Shown here: positions 1 to 7,273 of the stretch, in pieces
Layout of the letters: every line of letters starts with the position of its first letter
Position numbering within the stretch: position 1 is the stretch's first letter
Origin: Leifsonia soli
GTDB lineage: Bacteria > Actinomycetota > Actinomycetes > Actinomycetales > Microbacteriaceae
Length of the DNA: 64,000 nt
Assembly: GCF_013408745.1 (NCBI RefSeq)
Contig: NZ_JACCBJ010000001.1
Location: forward strand, 3,472,001 to 3,536,000
Reading direction: 5' to 3'
Made by a program: the position numbers and the translations under genes
The notes under the pieces: model-generated
Database searches by the model: none
Told to the model about the DNA's origin: nothing
Seen by the model: only the letters and a program-made list of their open reading frames with translations

Positions 1-811
1 CGGCCTTCACGGCGTCGACGAGCGCGGCCCCCCAGGGGCCGTCCGGTCCCGGCATGACGAGGTCGAGACCGCCGAGCGCCGACGCGACCGTCGAGCCGGT
101 GGCGAGCCAGTCGCTGACGACGACGCCGTCGAATCCCCATTCGCCCTTGAGGATGCCGTTGATGAGGGGGCCGTGCTCGGTCGCCGGAGCGCTGAGCTCT
201 CCGTCGTCGACCCCGTTGTACGCGGCCATCACCGACCAGACGCCTGCGTGCACCACCGCGCGTTCGAACGGTGCGAGGTACACCTCCCGCAGGGCACGCT
301 CGCAGAGGCGCGACCGGTATGTGGTCCGCTCGGTCTCGGACTCGTTGCCGAGGTAGTGCTTCACGCACATCGCGACGCCGGTCGACTGGGTCGCCTCGAT
401 GAGCGCCGAGGCCAGGATGCCGGTGAGCAGCGGATCCTCTGAGAAGGCTTCGAAGTGCCGCCCGCCGTACGGCGTCCGCTGGAGGTTAACGACCGGTGCC
501 AGCAGCACATCGACCCCCTTGCGGTGCGCCTCCATGCCGAGCAGGTGACCGAGCCGGGAGAGCAGCCGGGTGTCGAAAGTCGCCGCGAGCGCGGACGGCG
601 AGGGCAGCTGCGCCGACGGCCGCACGTCGTCATCGATCCCCCGCACGCCGATCGGTCCGTCCGAGAGCACGATCGGGCGGAGGCCGCTCGAGGGGAGCGC
701 ACGAAGTGTCCAGGAGGTGGCACCGGTGAGGAGTCGCACCGCCTCGTCCAGGTCCGCGACGTGAGTGCGGGGACGCACGTCCGCGTGCGGAACGGTCATC
801 GGTGTGGGCAT
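1..811 (-). CDS. Family 3 glycoside hydrolase, 5' part only
   Basis: Partial gene: 270 codons run from the ATG at 811 off the left edge. The protein shows the N-terminal barrel of GH3 enzymes, which remove terminal beta-linked sugars by a retaining mechanism. Visible hallmarks are LSDGPIGVR (residues 49-57), KHYLGNESE (about 151-159) and VVSDW, whose Asp234 is the expected nucleophile. No signal peptide is seen, so it probably acts in the cytoplasm on imported oligosaccharides. The start is supported by AGAGGAG 7 nt upstream. It is divergent from the TetR gene at 988, which probably controls it. Beta-glucosidase is the commonest activity in the family; the exact sugar cannot be read from this part. 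Confidence 0.9.
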   Translation of the reverse strand, partial: MPTPMTVPHADVRPRTHVADLDEAVRLLTGATSWTLRALPSSGLRPIVLSDGPIGVRGIDDDVRPSAQLPSPSALAATFDTRLLSRLGHLLGMEAHRKGVDVLLAPVVNLQRTPYGGRHFEAFSEDPLLTGILASALIEATQSTGVAMCVKHYLGNESETERTTYRSRLCERALREVYLAPFERAVVHAGVWSVMAAYNGVDDGELSAPATEHGPLINGILKGEWGFDGVVVSDWLATGSTVASALGGLDLVMPGPDGPWGAALVDAVKA

Positions 812-884
812 CTTCGCTCCTCTAGGCGGTTCTCTCGGCCGTTCTGGTCCGGCCGAAGCGACCGTGGGAGCGAGACTAGCAATA

Positions 885-950
885 CTTACTGACCTGTACG
901 CAAGTAGAACGGGCAACATTTTTGAAAAAACTTACTGACTGGTCATAAAG
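885..950. promoter_or_regulatory. Two candidate TetR operators between GH3 and tetR genes
   Basis: The divergent intergenic region holds two related 20-bp imperfect inverted repeats, at 885-904 and 931-950. Both begin CTTACTGAC and end AAG; ACTTACTGAC recurs exactly at 884-893 and 930-939. The second lies over a possible rightward promoter, TTGAAA (922-927) with CATAAA (944-949). This is the layout of autoregulated TetR systems that also repress the divergent gene; the assignment is inference. Confidence 0.5.
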
Positions 951-987
951 TTGAGGGACGAGAACGCTCGAGGACGAGGAGCACCCC

Positions 988-1626
988 ATGACGCGAGGGC
1001 GAGCAGCCCATGCCGTGCCGGCAGGAGCGCGGGTCGCGAACCCCCGGCCGGAGACGGCCGAGAAGCGGCAGCGCATCCTGGAGGCGGCGATGTCCATCTT
1101 CGCGACGCGCGGCTACAACAACGGCTCTCTCATCGAGATCGGTGAGGAGGCGGGGGTCAGCCATGCGGGCGTCATCCACCACTTCGGCTCGAAGGACCAG
1201 CTCCTGATCGCCATGCTGGAGTACCGCGACGACTCCGATGTCGCGGAGCTCGAGGGCAAGCACATTCCGGACGGCGCCGCCCTGTTCGACCACCTGGTGC
1301 GCACGGTGGAGCTCAACATCGAGCGGCCGGGGGTCGTCCAGCTGTACGCCGTGCTGTGCGCTGACTCGGTGACAGAGGGCCACCCCGCGCAGGACTACTT
1401 CCGTGCACGCTTCGTCGGTCTCCGCGAGATGGTGCGGGGAGCCCTCGCTGACGTGGTGCCGGAGGCCTCCGACGCCCGAGTCGACCTCGCGGCCTCCACC
1501 ATCATCGCCACGATGGACGGCCTTCAGGTGCAATGGCTCCTCGACCGATCCGCCGTCGACATGCCCGAGGCGGTCCGTCTCGTGATCGCCTCCGTGATCG
1601 ATCGGCTGCGTTCCGAGGCGCGCTGA
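988..1626 (+). CDS. TetR/AcrR family transcriptional regulator
   Basis: A 212-residue repressor-type regulator. The N-terminal helix-turn-helix covers about residues 25-75, with the family pattern RQRILEAAMSIF, GYNNGSLIEIGEEAG and HHFGSKDQLL. The C-terminal half is the helical ligand-binding and dimerisation domain, whose inducer cannot be predicted. The ATG at 988 has GAGGAG about 8 nt upstream. It is divergent from the GH3 gene with repeated operator-like palindromes between them, so it probably represses both itself and that glycosidase. Confidence 0.88.
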   Translation: MTRGRAAHAVPAGARVANPRPETAEKRQRILEAAMSIFATRGYNNGSLIEIGEEAGVSHAGVIHHFGSKDQLLIAMLEYRDDSDVAELEGKHIPDGAALFDHLVRTVELNIERPGVVQLYAVLCADSVTEGHPAQDYFRARFVGLREMVRGALADVVPEASDARVDLAASTIIATMDGLQVQWLLDRSAVDMPEAVRLVIASVIDRLRSEAR

Positions 1627-1732
1627 CCCGATTACCCCGTCATCCTTCCGGCCGACCGGCAAGAAGCGCCCGCCCGCCTCTTCGGCATAGGATGTCCGTC
1701 GCTCGATGCAGGGCGGAAGGCGAGGCGGATCG

Positions 1733-2758
1733 GTGGGCGATGAGCGGGTCACGATCGTCGACGTCGCGAACAAGGCCGGCGTCGCGATCAGCTCCGTCTC
1801 GAGTGCGCTGAACGGCCGGCCGGGAGTCTCGGACGTCACCCGCGAGCGCATCATCCGGATCGCCGCTGAGCTCGGTTTCGTGCCGTCGCTCCGCGGCAAG
1901 AGCCTGTCCGGGCGTCGCGCGTTCACGGTCGGTCTCGTCCTGCACCGCGACCCGGACGTGCTCGAGCTCGACCCGTTCTTCGGCGGCTTCATCGGCGGCA
2001 TCGAGGATGCGATCGATCCCCGCGGGTACGCTCTCGTCCTCCAGATCAGCGCCGAGTCGGACAAGGTGCTCCAGCGCTACGAGAAGCTGGCGGCCGACCG
2101 TCGCGTCGACGGCGTCTTCATCAACGACCTGGAAGTCGACGACCCGCGCATCGCGCTGGTGCAGAGGCTCGGCCTGCCCGCGGTCGCCATCAACCCGGGG
2201 GCCGGCTTCCCGATCCCCGCGGTGCGCGAGGATCCCGACGCGGGCATCCGGGCGACCCTCCGGCACCTCGTGGACCTGGGTCACCGCCGGATCGCGTACG
2301 TCAGCGGCCGCAGGAACATGACGCACTCGGTGGAGCGCGAGAACTCCTGGCGTGCCGGTCTGCAGGAGCTCGGGCTCGCACCTGGTCCGGTGGTCCCCGG
2401 CGAGTTCACGTACCTGGGCGGGGCGTCCGCCGCCTCCGTCCTGCTCGAGTCCGCCGACCCGCCGACCGCCGTGATGTGTGCGAACGACCTGTCCGCGATC
2501 GGCCTGATCGCGCAGGCCCAGCACCTCGGCTTCGATGTGCCGGGGCAGCTTTCGGTCGCCGGGTTCGACGACATCCGGCTCGGCACCTATGTGCGGCCGT
2601 CGCTGACGACGGTGCACACGTCGCCCCGGGAACTGGGGCGGCAGTCGGGGAGGATGCTGGTCGACCTGATCGAGGAGGGGGCCGTCGACGACGTCAGGAT
2701 CCCCGATGCCGAGATGATCGTCCGGGACTCCACGGGCCCGGCGCGCGACCGGCGCTGA
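1733..2758 (+). CDS. LacI family sugar-responsive regulator
   Basis: A 341-residue LacI/GalR regulator. The DNA-binding helix-turn-helix is at the extreme N terminus (VTIVDVANKAGVAISSVSSA) and is followed by the hinge and a periplasmic-binding-protein-like effector domain ending in the typical VAGFDDIRL and TTVHTSPRELG segments. GTG at 1733 is chosen because GGAAGGCGAGG lies about 8 nt upstream; an in-frame ATG at 1706 would add nine residues. Two identical CCGAAACGTTTCGG palindromes lie before the downstream transporter operon, so this protein is the likely repressor of 2919-7242, released by an oligosaccharide made by the pathway. Confidence 0.88.
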   Translation: MGDERVTIVDVANKAGVAISSVSSALNGRPGVSDVTRERIIRIAAELGFVPSLRGKSLSGRRAFTVGLVLHRDPDVLELDPFFGGFIGGIEDAIDPRGYALVLQISAESDKVLQRYEKLAADRRVDGVFINDLEVDDPRIALVQRLGLPAVAINPGAGFPIPAVREDPDAGIRATLRHLVDLGHRRIAYVSGRRNMTHSVERENSWRAGLQELGLAPGPVVPGEFTYLGGASAASVLLESADPPTAVMCANDLSAIGLIAQAQHLGFDVPGQLSVAGFDDIRLGTYVRPSLTTVHTSPRELGRQSGRMLVDLIEEGAVDDVRIPDAEMIVRDSTGPARDRR

Positions 2759-2787
2759 CCTCGCCGGCGCGTTCTTCGGACCGAGGG

Positions 2788-2871
2788 TTGCATTCACCCG
2801 CCTGAGCGTGCAACCATGTCGTCACCGAAACGTTTCGGTAGATCGCGGCATGAGATCCGAAACGTTTCGGT
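2788..2871 (+). promoter_or_regulatory. Promoter with paired LacI operators
   Basis: Two copies of the perfect 14-bp palindrome CCGAAACGTTTCGG lie at 2825-2838 and 2857-2870, centres 32 bp apart, or three helical turns. Both have the central CG and AAACG/CGTTT arms of LacI-family operators. Just upstream is a plausible promoter, TTGCAT (2788-2793), 18 nt, AACCAT (2812-2817), so the first operator would cover the transcription start of the operon beginning at 2919. Confidence 0.75.
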
Positions 2872-2918
2872 AGAGACACCTGCTCATCACATTCCCGAAC
2901 TCGACGAGGAGACAACAC

Positions 2919-4247
2919 ATGGCAACGAAGAGGTTGCGCGGCGCGACCCTGGGCCGGCGGCTGATCGCCGGCGCGGTCGCCGCAGCCACGATCGGCGCGC
3001 TCGCCGCCTGCTCCAGCGGCGGCGGATCGACCGACGGAGAGCCGAGCGGGAAGCTGCAGCTTCTCGTCTCGAGCAGCGACGCGACGGACGCCGGCTTCCG
3101 GGCGATCAACGAGGCGTTCGAGAAGCAGTACCCGAAGGTGGACGTCGTGTTCTCCACCGTCTCGAACGACAACTACCCGGCGACCAAGTCCTCGCGCCTC
3201 ACGGCCGGCAACCTCGACCTGTTCGTGGTCAAGGGCCTGATGGAGACGCCGTCGTACGCGAAGGATGCCGCCACCGACGACGCGCGTCTCGCGAAGGCGG
3301 GCGGACTGGTCGACCTCACGGGCGAGTCCTTCCTCAAGCAGTACACGCCGACTCTGCTCGACGCGCAGGCGATCGGCGGAAAGCAGTACGCGGTACCGAC
3401 CGGCGTCAGCTACTACACCGGTGTCTTCTACAACAAGAAGATCTTCGCCGACAACGGCCTCGACATCCCCACCACCTGGAGCCAGTTCACCGCGGTCGTC
3501 GACGCGCTCAAGGCCAAGGGCGTCACGCCGTTCGGTCTGGGCGGCAAGGACAGCTGGCCCGCCGGTCTCCCGATGCTTGCCTCCGTCGCGTCCAACTATC
3601 CGACCGTCGCCGACAAGCAGCAGCTGGCGAAGGACCTGTGGACGAACAAGGCGAAGCTCACCGACCCGACCGAGGTGAAGGTGCTGGAGCAGACGGAGTA
3701 CGTCCTGCAGAACGCCCAGGAAGGTGCGGCGGGCGCCGACTACACCTCGATCCCGTCCGGTTTCGCGGCGGGCGACTTCGCCATGACCGTCGACGGCACC
3801 TGGGACCAGCCGACGATCGACGCGGCCGTCGCGAAGAAGTTCGACTACGGGTACTTCCCGTTCCCCGGCTCCGACAAGGCGGCCGACAACGCGCTCCTCA
3901 ACGGCAAGACGGAGCTCCAGCTGGCCGTTCCCACCTCCGCGAAGAACAAGACGGCGGCGCTCGCGTGGCTGAAGTTCTTCTCCGAGAAGAAGAACTACGA
4001 GCTGTTCCTGCAGAAGTCGGGCTTCTCGTCGGCGCAGCCCGGCATCTCGACCAGTGCGTTCCTCCAGTCGATCGGGGGCTACACGAAGTCGTACGAGCCC
4101 GCATGGGACCAGGTCTGGTTCGCCAACAACAAGGCCGGTCAGGATGCGGTCTTCCCGTTCAACTACCCCGCGCTGAGCCCGCTCGGCTCCGCCACCCCGG
4201 AGGAGGCCGCCCAGGCCGCCCAGAAGGCGTGGTCGGCGGCCGGCTGA
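2919..4247 (+). CDS. ABC transporter sugar-binding lipoprotein
   Basis: A 442-residue family 1 extracellular solute-binding protein. It has a lipoprotein signal with lipobox LAAC (Cys31), so it is anchored outside the membrane and delivers sugar to the two permeases encoded downstream. The body has the two-lobe pattern of carbohydrate binders, including YAVPTGVSYYTGVFYNKKIF and GDFAMTVDGTWD. Start ATG 2919 has GAGGAG upstream. It is the first gene after the paired LacI operators. A strong hairpin separates it from the permease genes, which often lets a binding protein be made in excess. No ATP-binding subunit is encoded nearby, so the system probably borrows a shared MsiK-type ATPase. The substrate is probably an oligosaccharide. 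Confidence 0.9.
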   Translation: MATKRLRGATLGRRLIAGAVAAATIGALAACSSGGGSTDGEPSGKLQLLVSSSDATDAGFRAINEAFEKQYPKVDVVFSTVSNDNYPATKSSRLTAGNLDLFVVKGLMETPSYAKDAATDDARLAKAGGLVDLTGESFLKQYTPTLLDAQAIGGKQYAVPTGVSYYTGVFYNKKIFADNGLDIPTTWSQFTAVVDALKAKGVTPFGLGGKDSWPAGLPMLASVASNYPTVADKQQLAKDLWTNKAKLTDPTEVKVLEQTEYVLQNAQEGAAGADYTSIPSGFAAGDFAMTVDGTWDQPTIDAAVAKKFDYGYFPFPGSDKAADNALLNGKTELQLAVPTSAKNKTAALAWLKFFSEKKNYELFLQKSGFSSAQPGISTSAFLQSIGGYTKSYEPAWDQVWFANNKAGQDAVFPFNYPALSPLGSATPEEAAQAAQKAWSAAG

Positions 4248-4254
4248 CCTGTCG

Positions 4255-4288
4255 GGCAGGGTGGCCCGCCGGCGCGGGCCACCCTGCC
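4255..4288 (+). terminator. Intercistronic hairpin after binding-protein gene
   Basis: A perfect 15-bp stem (4255-4269 with 4274-4288; arm GGCAGGGTGGCCCGC) and 4-nt loop lies between the binding-protein stop and the permease start. There is no T-tract, so it is more likely an mRNA-stabilising or partially attenuating hairpin than a full terminator. Confidence 0.6.
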
Positions 4289-4304
4289 GGAAGCAGAGAA
4301 ACAC

Positions 4305-5216
4305 ATGACTGAATCGTTCCCCTTCCCCCGCCGCACACCGGTCCGGATCACTTTCGGGCTCGGGATGCTCCTGCTGGGCATCTTCGGCTTCGTCCCTGCG
4401 ATCGGTGTGCTGATCGCCTCGCTCACCGACCTGCGCGGGCTGCCCGGCCTCCCGATCAACTTCGTCGGGCTGCAGAACTACGTCGACTTCTTCTCGCCCG
4501 CCAAGTGGGCGGACAGCGCGAACGCTCTGCGCAACACGATCATCTTCGCCGTCGTGAGCACGGTGCTGCAGATCGTTGTCGCTCTGGCCGTCGCGGTGCT
4601 CCTCAACCGCCGTCTCCGCGGTCGCGACTTCTACCGGGCCGTCGTGTTCATGCCGACGATCCTGGGCGTGACCGTCACGGGCCTGGTGTGGTCGCTGATC
4701 TTCAACGTGAGCGGCGGCCCGGCCGCCTCTCTGCTCGGCCTGTTCGGCGGGCATTCGGCCTTCTTCGGCGACCCGAAGCTCGCGCTGGCCCTCGTGATCC
4801 TGGTGCAGGTCTGGATGGTGCTCGGCGTCTCGGTCATCATCTTCCTGTCCGGCCTCCAGGCGGTCCCGGAGGAGCTCAACGAGGCGGCGGAGATCGACGG
4901 AGCGAGCGGCTGGCAGCGGTTCCGCAGCGTCACCGTCCCACTGCTCGCGCCGTCGATCACCGCGAACGTGCTGCTGGGCATCGTCAACGCGCTGCAGAGC
5001 TACCAGCTCATCTACGTGCTGAGCGGCCCGAACAACCGCTCGACGCAGGTGCTCTCACTGCTCGTGTACGTGCAGGGCTTCGGCGGAGCCTCGGGCACGA
5101 CGCTGTCGCAGTCGCAGGGCTATGCCGCCGCGGTGTCGATGGTGCAGTTCTTCCTGGTGGCCATCGTCTCGATCATCGCTCTGGCCATCCTCCGCCGACG
5201 GGAGGCGAAACTGTGA
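4305..5216 (+). CDS. Sugar ABC transporter permease (MalF type)
   Basis: A 303-residue integral membrane subunit with about six hydrophobic segments, the first near residues 14-38. The cytoplasmic EAA loop that contacts the ATPase is visible as EELNEAAEIDGASGW (about 189-203). It pairs with the next permease to form the channel for the sugar delivered by the lipoprotein encoded at 2919. Its stop overlaps the GTG start of the next gene (GTGA), showing translational coupling. Substrate specificity cannot be read from the sequence. Confidence 0.92.
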   Translation: MTESFPFPRRTPVRITFGLGMLLLGIFGFVPAIGVLIASLTDLRGLPGLPINFVGLQNYVDFFSPAKWADSANALRNTIIFAVVSTVLQIVVALAVAVLLNRRLRGRDFYRAVVFMPTILGVTVTGLVWSLIFNVSGGPAASLLGLFGGHSAFFGDPKLALALVILVQVWMVLGVSVIIFLSGLQAVPEELNEAAEIDGASGWQRFRSVTVPLLAPSITANVLLGIVNALQSYQLIYVLSGPNNRSTQVLSLLVYVQGFGGASGTTLSQSQGYAAAVSMVQFFLVAIVSIIALAILRRREAKL

Positions 5217-6109
5217 CGACCACAACCGAGGCCGCGAACCCCGCGACAGCGGACACGCTGCCGGAGAAGACGGGCGGCCGTCGCGAGACGATCACCCGCC
5301 GCCGCCGGCGGATTCCGATCGGGGCCTACGTCTGCGCGCTCATTCTGATGATCGTGTTCCTGTTCCCGCTGCTCTACCTGCTGAACACGGCCCTGAAGTC
5401 GCAGGCGGAGTTCGTCGCCAACCCGGTCGGGCTGGTCTCGGACCCGCAGTGGGGCAACTTCGCGACCGCGTGGGAGAAGGGCGACTTCGGCGCGTACATC
5501 CTGAACAGCGTTTTGTACACGGCGGCCGGATCGGCGATCGGGACCCTGCTCACGCTGGTGCTCGCGTTCCCCGTCGCCCGCGGCTACGTCCGCGGTGCCA
5601 AGTACTGGTCCGTCGTGTTCGTGCTCGTGCTGTTCCTGCCGAACGCCCTGATCACCCAGTTCCAGCTGCTGCTGCGCCTCGGCCTCTACGACACGCAGCT
5701 CGGCTACATCCTGCTGGTCGGTGTCGGCGTCGGCGTCGGACCTCTGCTGCTGAGCGGGTTCGTGAAGTCGATCCCGAAGGAGCTGGACGAAGCGGCCGCG
5801 ATGGACGGGGTGGGCTACTGGCGCTACCTCTTCACGTTCATCCTGCCGCTGGCCCGCCCGGCGCTGGTGACGGTGTTCATCCTGCAGGCCGTGTGGATCT
5901 GGAACGAGATCATCCTGGCGACGGTCCTGCTCGCCGACCCCACCAAGTTCCCGGTGACGGTCGGGCTCTACGCCTTCAAGGGGACGTACGGCAACCAGTG
6001 GCCGCTCCTCGCGGCCGCGACCTTCATCGTCGCCGCTCCGCTGATCGTCGGCTACATCTTCATCCAGCGCTACCTGGTCAACGGTGTCGTCGGAGCCGTC
6101 AAGGGCTGA
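5213..6109 (+). CDS. Sugar ABC transporter permease (MalG type)
   Basis: A 298-residue second permease subunit. It begins at GTG 5213, which overlaps the previous stop and has GGGAGG 7 nt upstream; longer readings of this frame pass through the preceding gene and are not genuine. After a charged, Arg-rich cytoplasmic N terminus come about six membrane segments. The EAA loop KELDEAAAMDGVGYW lies near residue 188. It forms the importer with the MalF-type permease and the lipoprotein; the ATPase must be encoded elsewhere. Confidence 0.92.
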   Translation: MTTTTEAANPATADTLPEKTGGRRETITRRRRRIPIGAYVCALILMIVFLFPLLYLLNTALKSQAEFVANPVGLVSDPQWGNFATAWEKGDFGAYILNSVLYTAAGSAIGTLLTLVLAFPVARGYVRGAKYWSVVFVLVLFLPNALITQFQLLLRLGLYDTQLGYILLVGVGVGVGPLLLSGFVKSIPKELDEAAAMDGVGYWRYLFTFILPLARPALVTVFILQAVWIWNEIILATVLLADPTKFPVTVGLYAFKGTYGNQWPLLAAATFIVAAPLIVGYIFIQRYLVNGVVGAVKG

Positions 6110-6147
6110 CACCGTCCACCCCCCATCCACCCCCGAGAGAGGTCCTG

Positions 6148-7242
6148 TTGTCCACCACCATCCCCGCCCGCACCATCGCCACGGACGTCCCCTACGCCCT
6201 GGAGCGCATCGGCATCGTCATGGAGCCTGATGCGGCCGACCCGCGCCAGGTCGAGGGTGTGCTCAACCCCGCGACCGTGCAGGACCCGGACGGCACCGTC
6301 CACCTTTTCCCGCGGCTGGTTGCGGAGCACAACGTCTCCCGGATCGGCCGGGCCCGCGTCGTGGTGGCCGACGGCGTCCCCACCGGCGTCGCCGAGCTGG
6401 AGATCGCCCTCCAGGCGGAGCGCGGCTGGGAGCACGGCACGGCGCACGGCGGCGTGGAGGACCCGCGCATCACCCCCCTGAACGACCTCGGCATCCACGT
6501 GATGAGCTACGTCGCGTTCGGCCCGCTCGGCCCGAAGCCCGCGCTCGCGGTGTCGACGGACGGCCGCGAATGGACGCGGCTCGGCCCCATCCAGTTCGCC
6601 TACGACGACGCCCTCGACACCGACCTCAACCTGTTCCCGAACAAGGACGTCGTCTTCTTCCCGGAGGTCGTCCCGGACCCGGAGGGCCGCCCGAGCTTCG
6701 CCATGCTGCACCGGCCGATGTGGGACTTCGGCTTCGTGCGTCCGGACGAGCAGCCGCCTCTTCCCGCGGGCGTGACGGACCCGCGGGCGAGCATCTGGAT
6801 CTCCTATGTGCCCGTGGACGACGCTGTGCAGGACCTCACGGCACTGACCCGCCCCGGCGGCCACCGCTTCGTCGCCGGTCCCGAGTACGAGTGGGAGGCC
6901 CTCAAGATCGGAGCCGGCCCGGCGCCGCTCCGGGTTCCGGAGGGCTGGCTCGTACTGCACCACGGCGTCACCGGAACGCTGCCCGGCGGTTCGTTCGTGC
7001 CCCAGGCGTTCACCGTCCGCTACGTCGTCGGGGCGATGCTGCTCGATCCCGACGACCCCTCGCGCGTGATCGCCCGCACGAGCGAACCCCTGATGACCCC
7101 CGAGACCGCGGACGAGACCGCGGGAACGGTGGCGAACGTGCTCTTCCCCACGGCGATCGAGAAGATCGGCGGAGAGCACATCGTCTTCTACGGCGCGGCC
7201 GACACCCGGATCTCGGCCGCCCGCCTGGTCCGCACCCCCTGA
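6148..7242 (+). CDS. GH130 glycosidase/phosphorylase
   Basis: A 364-residue five-bladed propeller enzyme of family GH130. Characterised members are mostly phosphorolytic and cleave beta-mannosides with phosphate to give alpha-mannose 1-phosphate; some are hydrolases. The GVEDPRITPL motif carrying the presumed catalytic Asp is present, as are LNPATV near the N terminus and VLFPTAIEKIG and YGAAD near the C terminus. It has no signal peptide, fitting intracellular use of imported sugar. The best start is TTG 6148, preceded by GAGAGAGG 5 nt upstream; no ATG or GTG lies close. It is the last gene of the importer operon. The phosphomannomutase-like protein at 12930 could process its product. Confidence 0.85.
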   Translation: MSTTIPARTIATDVPYALERIGIVMEPDAADPRQVEGVLNPATVQDPDGTVHLFPRLVAEHNVSRIGRARVVVADGVPTGVAELEIALQAERGWEHGTAHGGVEDPRITPLNDLGIHVMSYVAFGPLGPKPALAVSTDGREWTRLGPIQFAYDDALDTDLNLFPNKDVVFFPEVVPDPEGRPSFAMLHRPMWDFGFVRPDEQPPLPAGVTDPRASIWISYVPVDDAVQDLTALTRPGGHRFVAGPEYEWEALKIGAGPAPLRVPEGWLVLHHGVTGTLPGGSFVPQAFTVRYVVGAMLLDPDDPSRVIARTSEPLMTPETADETAGTVANVLFPTAIEKIGGEHIVFYGAADTRISAARLVRTP

Positions 7243-7273
7243 CCCCCCGATAGCGAACAAGGAGTCCAACGCA

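Noticed and set aside
2694..4754. A 686-residue minus-strand frame
   Set aside because: It lies opposite the binding-protein and permease genes, whose motifs are clear; composition is low-complexity and Arg/Glu-rich.
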